From JAJRPT01 sp964465945 (GTDB lineage Bacteria > Bacteroidota > Ignavibacteria > Kapaibacteriales > UBA2268), in the NCBI GenBank assembly GCA_964465945.1, contig CAYXMM010000001.1:337351-401350 (forward strand): DNA of 64,000 nt, given 5' to 3'. Made by a program: the position numbers and the translations under genes. Positions 54,039 to 61,138 of the stretch are shown here, piece by piece. The notes beneath the pieces were generated by a model. The model was not told where the DNA came from. It saw nothing but the letters and a program-made list of their open reading frames with translations, and did no database searches. How positions within the stretch are numbered: the stretch's first letter is position 1; the number at the start of each line of letters is the position of its first letter.

Positions 54039-54638
54039 ATGAAACAATTAATAATATTAATAATTTTCTTGGGTGTAAACTGTGCGCACGCTCAAAGTGA
54101 AAAAAATAATGAAATTAAATCCGAATCGAACGAACTAAAGTTTGGGAAAAATAGATTAGGACTTACTTATTCTGCACTAACTGGAGATGGAATTACTTAT
54201 TTGCGAGCGTTTGAGAATGGCTTATCCCTTAAAACTCAATTATACTTTTTAGGAAATACGAACAATGATGACCAAACCTTCCTTTTTAATAATAAATATA
54301 CTTTTGAAATTGGTGCAGAGTTGCAATACAATTTAGCATATCATAATAATAATAGATTATATGTACTGGCAGGGTTCTATTATGAATACTACCAATTGAA
54401 AAACAAAAAGTTAAGCCCTTCATTTAGCACTCAATCAAACTTTGAACGAACATACAATTTTGGATTTGGTTTTGGATTTGAGGTAATGATTTTAGATAAT
54501 ATTTCCTTTAGCTTAGATGCTGGTTCTTTTCAACGCTTTGAATTTGATTCAAGAAAAGCAGACAAAGAACCAACTATAATAAATAAGCCAATTAATTTAA
54601 GTTTTGGAATGGGAATTTCATTACTTTATACATTTTAA
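54039..54638 (+). CDS. Small outer-membrane beta-barrel, array member 3
   Basis: This 199-aa protein starts at the ATG at 54039 (RBS ATGGAA), 18 bases after member 2; the upstream in-frame ATG at 54027 overlaps the RBS. It has a signal peptide ending AHAQS, then NRLGLTYSALTGDGITYLRA, GAELQYNLAY, NNRLYVLAGFYYEYY, FGFGFGFEVMILDNISFSL and the end SLLYTF. The YVLAGFYY part matches member 5. Function unknown. Confidence 0.78.
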   Translation: MKQLIILIIFLGVNCAHAQSEKNNEIKSESNELKFGKNRLGLTYSALTGDGITYLRAFENGLSLKTQLYFLGNTNNDDQTFLFNNKYTFEIGAELQYNLAYHNNNRLYVLAGFYYEYYQLKNKKLSPSFSTQSNFERTYNFGFGFGFEVMILDNISFSLDAGSFQRFEFDSRKADKEPTIINKPINLSFGMGISLLYTF

Positions 54639-54672
54639 TTATTTAGTTAATTTATTTTTTTGAAGTTATAAA

Positions 54673-54694
54673 AATATTTAGTTATTTTAGACAA
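54673..54694 (+). promoter_or_regulatory. Conserved upstream element of the beta-barrel array, copy 2
   Basis: Identical over 22 bases to the copy at 52768-52789 and 18 bases before the ATG of member 4. A new transcript may start here. Confidence 0.6.
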
Positions 54695-54712
54695 AATCAA
54701 AGAGAGGTATAA

Positions 54713-55300
54713 ATGAAAATAATAATAGTTTTTGTAATATTAATATTTACTTATGTGTCGCAATCGCAAGAAATTTATGATGCTTTGCATCCAAAAAAGG
54801 ATGAGAAAAGATTATTAAATAATAGGGTTGGTTTAACATACTCTATTCTTTCCGGTTATGGTCTCACCTATCTAAGACAACTCGATGATAAATTTTCAAT
54901 CAAAGGGCAATTATTCGGCTTCGGGAAATATGAATCTGAACCAGAAAGCTACAATGAAAATTATTTGAATTTATCTGTTGGTGCCGAACTACAATATAAT
55001 TTAATTAAACATAGAACTAATCGACTTTATAGTTTATTAGGAGCTTATTTTGTATATGATTATAATGAAACTTCTGGCTGGAATTCCGATTATAATTCAA
55101 TTTATAAATATTATAATCTTGGCTTAGGTATAGGATTTGAATCAATGCTATTTAGCAATATCACAGTTGCTGTTGATGGTGGGTATTTTGGTCAATATGT
55201 AAAGTATTTAAGTGAAAACGGAAGTTCAATAAATACTTTAAGAAGCAATGACATTGTTTTTGGCTTTGGAATTGGTGTGTCTTTATATTATAATTTTTAA
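54713..55300 (+). CDS. Small outer-membrane beta-barrel, array member 4
   Basis: This 195-aa paralogue has a strong GAGAGG ribosome binding site and a signal peptide ending SQSQE. Its segment SGYGLTYLRQLDDKFSIKGQ, continuing LFGFGKY, is identical to member 6 at protein level and nearly so in DNA, while the rest differs. Strand motifs GAELQYNLI, NRLYSLLGAYFVYDY and LGLGIGFESMLFSNITVAV follow, and it ends SLYYNF. Confidence 0.8.
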   Translation: MKIIIVFVILIFTYVSQSQEIYDALHPKKDEKRLLNNRVGLTYSILSGYGLTYLRQLDDKFSIKGQLFGFGKYESEPESYNENYLNLSVGAELQYNLIKHRTNRLYSLLGAYFVYDYNETSGWNSDYNSIYKYYNLGLGIGFESMLFSNITVAVDGGYFGQYVKYLSENGSSINTLRSNDIVFGFGIGVSLYYNF

Positions 55301-55338
55301 AAGTATATTTTTAAAATAATTAGATAACAAAGGTAAAT

Positions 55339-55944
55339 ATGAAAACTATAATAATTTTTACAATTTTATTTTTCGCTTATATTTCACAAGCACAAGAAAT
55401 ATCAGACGCATTGCAACCCAAAAAAGAAAAAAAACTAAAAGACAATAAAGTTGGCTTAACCTATTCTATGATGTCCGGCTATGGCTTGACATATTTAAGA
55501 AGTTTTGAAAATAATTTTTCTATTAAAACTCAGCTTTATCTTTATGGTAGTGTAGACGCCAATGACACAGAATACAGAGACAATAGTTTAAAATTAGCAA
55601 TTGGTGCTGAATTACAATACAATTTAGCAAAATTTCAAAGTAATAGACTTTATGTACTGGCTGGGTTCTACTACGATTATGACTATTCATTATATGATTA
55701 TTTGTTACATACCAAAGACGAGGTTGTAAAAAAGAATGCGTTCGATATAACTCGACACTATAACGTTGGCTTAGGTATTGGCTTCGAAGTATATCTATTA
55801 AATAATATAAGCGTAGCATTTGACGGCGGCTATTATGGCGAGATAAAAAATAATAATCAAGCGGATTTCTATACTGTAAAAGAAACTTCAAAAAGTATCG
55901 GTTTCGGCTTTGCTGGTGGTATTTCTTTGTATTATAACTTTTAG
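55339..55944 (+). CDS. Small outer-membrane beta-barrel, array member 5
   Basis: This 201-aa paralogue has a signal peptide ending SQAQE. The segment NKVGLTYSMMSGYGLTYLR with FENNFSIKTQL is nearly shared with member 7. Later strands (GAELQYNLAKF, NRLYVLAGFYYDYDY, VGLGIGFEVYLLNNISVAF) combine features of members 3 and 7. It ends SLYYNF. The N terminus (EISDALQPKKEKK) resembles member 4 (EIYDALHPKKDEK). Confidence 0.8.
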   Translation: MKTIIIFTILFFAYISQAQEISDALQPKKEKKLKDNKVGLTYSMMSGYGLTYLRSFENNFSIKTQLYLYGSVDANDTEYRDNSLKLAIGAELQYNLAKFQSNRLYVLAGFYYDYDYSLYDYLLHTKDEVVKKNAFDITRHYNVGLGIGFEVYLLNNISVAFDGGYYGEIKNNNQADFYTVKETSKSIGFGFAGGISLYYNF

Positions 55945-55989
55945 TAATAGTTAAAGTCTAAAAAAAATAATTTAGTTTTACTAACTATA

Positions 55990-56011
55990 AATTTTTAGCT
56001 ATTTTAGACAA
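55990..56011 (+). promoter_or_regulatory. Conserved upstream element of the beta-barrel array, copy 3
   Basis: Differs from the other two copies at two of 22 positions and lies 18 bases before the ATG of member 6. Confidence 0.55.
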
Positions 56012-56029
56012 TAAAAAAGAGGAATATAA

Positions 56030-56611
56030 ATGAAAACAATAATTATTTTAGCAATTTTTACTTTTGTTTATGTGGCTAACGCGCAAGAACAAGTGAAAGT
56101 TTATAAGGTAGAAAAAACAAATGAAGAAGAACGCTCTTTTAAAAATAATAGAATCGGTGCAACTTATTCAATGTTATCCGGCTATGGTCTTACCTATTTA
56201 AGACAACTTGATGATAAATTTTCAATCAAAGGGCAATTATTTGGTTTTGGAAAGTATAACTCTGACCCAGAAGAATACTATAATAATTATTTAGTAATTT
56301 CTGTAGGAACTGAATTACAATATAATTTAGTTGCCTATAATACCAATCGTTTATATGGATTAGTTGGCTTAAATTACATTTTCAAATATGATGATTACAC
56401 TTCTTATGTTTTAAATGAAAACGAATATAATCTTGGTTTAGGAATTGGTTTTGAAACATTCTTCTTTAGCAATATTACTTTGGCTATTGATGGTGGGTAT
56501 TTCGGAAGGTTAAATTATTCAAACACTGATTATAATGATGGAGAAATAGACAAGAGTGGTTCCATAATCTTTGGTTTAGGTGTTGGAGTTTCTTTGTACT
56601 ATAATTTTTAA
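56030..56611 (+). CDS. Small outer-membrane beta-barrel, array member 6
   Basis: This 193-aa paralogue has a GAGGAA ribosome binding site and a signal peptide ending ANAQE. It shares the SGYGLTYLRQLDDKFSIKGQ block with member 4 and the LGIGFETFFFSNIT block with member 2. Other motifs are GTELQYNLVAY, NRLYGLVGLNYIF and the end VSLYYNF. The mosaic pattern is the clearest in the array. Confidence 0.8.
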   Translation: MKTIIILAIFTFVYVANAQEQVKVYKVEKTNEEERSFKNNRIGATYSMLSGYGLTYLRQLDDKFSIKGQLFGFGKYNSDPEEYYNNYLVISVGTELQYNLVAYNTNRLYGLVGLNYIFKYDDYTSYVLNENEYNLGLGIGFETFFFSNITLAIDGGYFGRLNYSNTDYNDGEIDKSGSIIFGLGVGVSLYYNF

Positions 56612-56674
56612 TTAATTTAATTTGAATAGTTTGTATTAATTTTTTTTATAATTTAGAAAAATAATGGGATAAAA

Positions 56675-57295
56675 ATGAAAACAATAGTATTGCTTTTTAT
56701 TATTAGTTTAAATTTAGTTCAAGCACAAGAAGAAACTAAAATCACTGTGGTTCAAGAATCTAAAAATATATTCAAAAATAACAGAGTGGGCTTAACCTAT
56801 TCTATGATGTCCGGCTATGGCTTAACATATCTCCGAGCATTTGAGAACAATTTTTCATTAAAAACTCAACTTTTTGCTTACGGAAATTTAGACAACAGCG
56901 AAAATAGCTTAACAGATAATAGTGTAAATTTCGCCATTGGCACTGAATTACAATATAACTTGACATACTTTAAAAATAATAGATTATATACATTAGCTGG
57001 ATTTTATTTTGATTATGACTATACAACATGGCAAGAAAATATGGCAAACACCATAGTTGAAACTTATGATATAAAAAGAAAATACAATTTTGGCTTAGGA
57101 ATTGGATTCGAGGCATTTATCGCCAATAACATTACAATTGCCTTAGACGGCGGATACTATGGCTATTTTGAGAACAGAAACGAAAGAAATATCTATTACG
57201 ATTATGATTTAAAAGAAGTAAAATTAAAATACCCTACCTCAAAAGCAATTAGCTTCGGCTTCGGCTTCGGTGCATCTTTGTATTATAATTTTTAA
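56675..57295 (+). CDS. Small outer-membrane beta-barrel, array member 7
   Basis: This 206-aa paralogue is the longest member. It has a signal peptide ending VQAQE, then NRVGLTYSMMSGYGLTYLR, FENNFSLKTQLFAYGN, GTELQYNLTYF, NRLYTLAGFYFDYDY, FGLGIGFEAFIANNITIAL and SFGFGFGASLYYNF. A longer loop near 120-185 accounts for the extra length. A degenerate form of the upstream element (ATAATTTAGAAAA) precedes it. Confidence 0.8.
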   Translation: MKTIVLLFIISLNLVQAQEETKITVVQESKNIFKNNRVGLTYSMMSGYGLTYLRAFENNFSLKTQLFAYGNLDNSENSLTDNSVNFAIGTELQYNLTYFKNNRLYTLAGFYFDYDYTTWQENMANTIVETYDIKRKYNFGLGIGFEAFIANNITIALDGGYYGYFENRNERNIYYDYDLKEVKLKYPTSKAISFGFGFGASLYYNF

Positions 57296-57345
57296 CTCTT
57301 TAAAGAAAGTAAAACATTTTTTTTTAACAATTTATAAGGTTTTAT

Positions 57346-57813
57346 ATGATTAGATTCTATAGTTTATTAATAGTATTTATACTATGTTTAACATCGTGCT
57401 CAACCATTTTTAATGGTAGCTACGATGATGTTAATGCTAACTCAAATCCTTCTGATGCAAAAATTTTTGTTAATGGAATGGAAATAGGAAAGACTCCGGC
57501 TATATTAAGGTTACAAAGAGGCGAAACACACATAATTGAAATTAAGAAGGAAGGTTTTAAAGAATATCGAATACAAACAAACAAGAGTATTACTGGTTGG
57601 TTTTGGGGAAATCTATTGTGTGGTGGATTATTAGGAATGGTAATTGATTTAGCTACAGGAAATGCTTATGATATTGAACCACATAATATTAATGCAATTC
57701 TAAGCAAAGATACTGCTTTTAATGGCAATTTTAATTTAGAAAATTATAATGGCATTGACATTAGAGATAATGAAGGGAAGTATTTAGGAGAAGTTCAGAT
57801 TGTTTGGGAATAA
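57346..57813 (+). CDS. PEGA-domain lipoprotein
   Basis: This 155-aa protein has a lipobox (CLTSC, Cys near residue 18), then CSTIFNGSYDDVN. A PEGA-type segment follows (NSNPSDAKIFVNGMEIGKTP, ILRLQRGETHIIEIKKEGF). A membrane-like WFWGNLLCGGLLGMVIDLATG stretch lies near residues 86-106. This arrangement is common in small Bacteroidota envelope lipoproteins of unknown function. Its end overlaps the next gene by 14 bases. Confidence 0.78.
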   Translation: MIRFYSLLIVFILCLTSCSTIFNGSYDDVNANSNPSDAKIFVNGMEIGKTPAILRLQRGETHIIEIKKEGFKEYRIQTNKSITGWFWGNLLCGGLLGMVIDLATGNAYDIEPHNINAILSKDTAFNGNFNLENYNGIDIRDNEGKYLGEVQIVWE

Positions 57814-58978
57814 AATATTATTAATAATAGTAATATGTTCAATTGATTTATTTTCTCAATCTTATTTTGAAGAATCATCTAATCTTGCATTAGACTTTTA
57901 TTCGAGTATAGTTTCCGATGTAAAAAATGACGTAAGCAAATGTCAATTTTATCCATCTTGTTCGATGTTTGCAAGAGAATCAATATCAGAATTTGGCTTT
58001 TTAAAAGGAATGATTCTAACAGGTGATAGGTTTTTACGTTGCAGTGGTGGGCACTTAGAGCGTGGTTCTTACCCAAGAATTAATGGTTTATTTTATGATC
58101 CTCCAATCAAAAACTTTATTTTTGGCGAGGGAAATCTTTGGAATTTTGGCATAACTTCATCTACAATAAAGAAAGATGAAGTTATTCCTGATTCCCTTTT
58201 TCTTTTCCCAAAAAAATTGTTTGATAACAAAAAATATGATCTATCTATTTTAGAACTTGAAAGAGTGAATTTTTATTCTAAGGAAATAGATAAAATACAA
58301 AAAACCTTACTTTTAATTGCCGTGAACTATTTTAAAATGCAAAACTCAAATTCTGCAATGGAGACTCTAAACAAAGTGTCTTTTATCGATGAATATATGG
58401 AAGTTCAATTAAATACATTAAAATTTATAATAAATGACTTAGAAAATACAAATCGTTGGAATTCTAACTTTTTTTCAAAGCAAGTTGACGACTCTCCAAA
58501 TATAAATAAGTATAAACAATTTCAAATTTATTCACTTTTCAAACTAAAAGAATTTAAAGAAATTGAAAAAAATCTAAACAAATTGAACGATAGTAATATA
58601 ACAATAGAATTAAGAATATTAATAGAAAACCAAAATAATTTGCCTTATAAATCACCTCTATTAGCAGGTATAATGTCGTCAATAATTCCTGGTTCAGGCT
58701 ATTTATATGCAGGTCATACTAAAGAAGCATTAAGCGCATTTGTAGTTAATATTTTATTCGGAAGTGGAATTTATTATCTTTTTAAAAATGAAAACTATAG
58801 TTCAGGTATTTTAACTACAATGGTTGCTGCTCCATTTTATCTCGGAAATATAATAGGTTCGGCTAACTCGGCACAGCTTTATAATAATAAAATTGATCAA
58901 TTTGAATACCTTAAACTAAGAAAAATATTAAATTTAGAATTTGAATTCTCTAACGATTTTCTTAATTCTCTCTGGTAA
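57800..58978 (+). CDS. YidD-like domain fused to TPR-like and membrane domains
   Basis: This 392-aa frame starts at TTG inside the PEGA gene; no ATG occurs before residue about 50, and the first 20 residues make a good signal peptide. Residues 40-105 match YidD, the membrane insertion efficiency factor: CQFYPSCSMFARESI, GDRFLRCSGGHLERG and the end YDPP. Residues about 130-285 are helical and TPR-like. Residues about 290-370 hold membrane segments with SPLLAGIMSSIIPGSGYLYAG, resembling the DUF5683-type domain of Bacteroidota. YidD is normally about 70-100 residues and stands alone by rpmH-rnpA-yidC. The fusion suggests an envelope-assembly role, by inference. Confidence 0.72.
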   Translation: MFGNKILLIIVICSIDLFSQSYFEESSNLALDFYSSIVSDVKNDVSKCQFYPSCSMFARESISEFGFLKGMILTGDRFLRCSGGHLERGSYPRINGLFYDPPIKNFIFGEGNLWNFGITSSTIKKDEVIPDSLFLFPKKLFDNKKYDLSILELERVNFYSKEIDKIQKTLLLIAVNYFKMQNSNSAMETLNKVSFIDEYMEVQLNTLKFIINDLENTNRWNSNFFSKQVDDSPNINKYKQFQIYSLFKLKEFKEIEKNLNKLNDSNITIELRILIENQNNLPYKSPLLAGIMSSIIPGSGYLYAGHTKEALSAFVVNILFGSGIYYLFKNENYSSGILTTMVAAPFYLGNIIGSANSAQLYNNKIDQFEYLKLRKILNLEFEFSNDFLNSLW

Positions 58979-58983
58979 AAAAA

Positions 58984-59013
58984 TTGGATATTAAATAAAA
59001 TACTCTAAATTTG
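58984..59013 (+). promoter_or_regulatory. Bacteroidota-type promoter for menA
   Basis: TTG at 58984-58986 and TAAATTTG at 59006-59013 with a 19-base spacer match the -33/-7 consensus of the Bacteroidota housekeeping sigma factor. The -7 box lies 25 bases before the menA ATG, which supports that start over a TTG at 59011. Confidence 0.6.
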
Positions 59014-59037
59014 TGTTTTAAAAAATTACAATTTCAA

Positions 59038-59943
59038 ATGCCAACAATTAAAGATTGGATATTAGCAACAAGACCAAAGATTATGCCCGCAAGTATGATA
59101 CCTGTGCTACTTGGTATTGCTGCAAGTTATCACGACTTAGCTAAATTAGACCAATCTCTAAACATTCTCACTGCAATTATCACTTTCCTATGTGGAATGG
59201 GTATCCAAATTGTAACTAACTTTGTCAATGACATTTACGACTATAAAAAAGGTGTTGATAACCCTAACAGAGTAGGACCGAAGCGAATGGTCGCTGCTGG
59301 AATTATTTCTGTCAAGCAAATGACTACAGCCACTATAATCGTCGCAAGTATTACATTATTACTCGGTCTTTACTTAGTTTACGCCTCCGATTATGTCATT
59401 TTAATAATTGGAATAGTCTCTCTTTTCCTCGCTTATGGCTACACAGCCGGTCCAGCTCCACTTTCATATCTTGGAATAGGAGATTTGTTCGTCCTTGTCT
59501 TCTTCGGAATAGTCGCAACAAACGGAACATATTACATTCAAACAGGGCATTGGAGCAATGAAGTATTTTGGATGAGTATGCCACTTGGCTTCTTTGCAAT
59601 GAATATCTTAGCCGCTAATAATATAAGAGACTTAGATAACGATAAACGCGCAGGAAAACTAACACTTCCTGTCCGCATTGGATTAAAAAATGCAATTATG
59701 CTTTATGTAATACTTACCTGCTTAGCATACTTCTCAGGAATTTATGTCGCTTTTTTAATGCATGATTACGTATTCGCCTTACCACTTTTAACTCTCCCAC
59801 TCGGCATAAAACTATGCCTAAATATATCCCGAAAAAAAGGGTCAGATTTAATTAGTATCTTGATAGGAACAACATTACTCCTGACTTATTATGGTATTTT
59901 ATTAATTATAAGTTTAATCATAACAACAGTTATGAGGAATTAG
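59038..59943 (+). CDS. menA: 1,4-dihydroxy-2-naphthoate polyprenyltransferase
   Basis: This 301-aa membrane enzyme attaches the isoprenoid tail in menaquinone synthesis. It has about nine membrane segments and both Asp-rich motifs: NFVNDIYDYKKGVD near residue 65 and NNIRDLDNDKRAGK near 195. The ATG at 59038 is chosen because a promoter -7 box overlaps the longer TTG start. It is followed 5 bases after the stop by an MFS gene. Other men genes are not in the window. Confidence 0.9.
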   Translation: MPTIKDWILATRPKIMPASMIPVLLGIAASYHDLAKLDQSLNILTAIITFLCGMGIQIVTNFVNDIYDYKKGVDNPNRVGPKRMVAAGIISVKQMTTATIIVASITLLLGLYLVYASDYVILIIGIVSLFLAYGYTAGPAPLSYLGIGDLFVLVFFGIVATNGTYYIQTGHWSNEVFWMSMPLGFFAMNILAANNIRDLDNDKRAGKLTLPVRIGLKNAIMLYVILTCLAYFSGIYVAFLMHDYVFALPLLTLPLGIKLCLNISRKKGSDLISILIGTTLLLTYYGILLIISLIITTVMRN

Positions 59944-59947
59944 CGGT

Positions 59948-61138
59948 ATGTCCACAATGAAAGAAAACAAACAATTTCAGTTCTTTGTTATTACTTTAAT
60001 AACATTAGCTTCGGTTTTAGGAATTACATCAGTTCCGCCTGCTTTTCCGGCAATAGCCCAGCATTTCAATGTTCCTATTGAAAAAATAGGTATCTTAATG
60101 GGCGTTTTCGCAATGCCCGGCATTTTATTAACTCCATTATTTGGCTATTTAGCCGATAAATATTCAAGACATTCAGTCTTAATCCCGTGTCTCATAACAT
60201 TTGCTATCGCTGGATTTGCTTGCACCCGCGCCCAAGACTTCAACACCCTCGTGATTCTTAGATTTATTGAAGGAATAGGAGTTGCTCCACTCGGGGCTTT
60301 AAATATTTCGCTCATCGGAGATATATTTGAAAAAAAAGAAATGAGCAAATACACCGGCTTAAATAATACAATTTTATCTATCGGAACAGCAACCTTCCCA
60401 CTTATTGGTGGCTTCCTAACATTAATCTCTTGGAAATCTGTATTCTACCTACCCCTCTTCACATTAATAGTTTGTGCTTTATTCATTTTCGCTTTCAAAA
60501 CAAAACACCAACCAGTTGAGCCAATAACATTTAAGAAAATTTCAACTGCATTTAAACACAAAGATTTTAGAAAAATAAGTATAATGAACTTCCTATCTTA
60601 CATATTATTAATAGGTTGCGTATTTACTTATATTCCATTTCATTTAAAATACAAATTCAATCTCGATTCCAATGATATTGGTATTTACTTATTCCTAATG
60701 TCATTCAGTGCAGCAATATCTTCATATTTTCTACATAAAATCATTGCAACATTATCAGAATCCGGAATAATGGTTTTAAAATACTTCATTTTTACCATTG
60801 TCATTGGCTCATTACCTTTCGCTTCACAATATTTAATTTACCCTTTACTTATGCTATTTGGTGCTACTTTTGGACTTGGTTTCCCAAATATGCAATACTG
60901 GATATTAAAGATATCAGATAACAATAACAGAGCATCAATGACCTCAGCTCATAGAGCCGTTTCGCAAATAGGACAGACAATCGGACCCATTTTCTTCGGC
61001 TATTTCGCTGCAAAATATGCTTCAAGTAATTCAGTTGAAGAAATTTTCATTTTAGGAACTATCATTTCGCTAATTACACTATTCATTACTTTTTTTATGT
61101 TGAAACAAAATATTTTAATCACAAAAGGAGATTTTTAA
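59948..61138 (+). CDS. Major facilitator superfamily transporter
   Basis: This 396-aa protein has about twelve membrane segments. The loop after the second helix reads GYLADKYSRHSVLI, a form of the MFS signature GxLaDrxGrr, and a helix-4 motif reads RFIEGIGVAPLGALN. The substrate is not evident; drug/sugar-type MFS carriers are the closest in look. It starts 5 bases after menA, and its stop abuts the ATG of the TonB receptor, so the three genes probably form one transcript. Confidence 0.85.
   Translation: MSTMKENKQFQFFVITLITLASVLGITSVPPAFPAIAQHFNVPIEKIGILMGVFAMPGILLTPLFGYLADKYSRHSVLIPCLITFAIAGFACTRAQDFNTLVILRFIEGIGVAPLGALNISLIGDIFEKKEMSKYTGLNNTILSIGTATFPLIGGFLTLISWKSVFYLPLFTLIVCALFIFAFKTKHQPVEPITFKKISTAFKHKDFRKISIMNFLSYILLIGCVFTYIPFHLKYKFNLDSNDIGIYLFLMSFSAAISSYFLHKIIATLSESGIMVLKYFIFTIVIGSLPFASQYLIYPLLMLFGATFGLGFPNMQYWILKISDNNNRASMTSAHRAVSQIGQTIGPIFFGYFAAKYASSNSVEEIFILGTIISLITLFITFFMLKQNILITKGDF

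Noticed and set aside
55523..55891. 122-codon minus-strand frame in the barrel array
   Set aside because: It is antisense to array member 5, and its Tyr/His/Arg-rich composition is that of a reverse-complement shadow.
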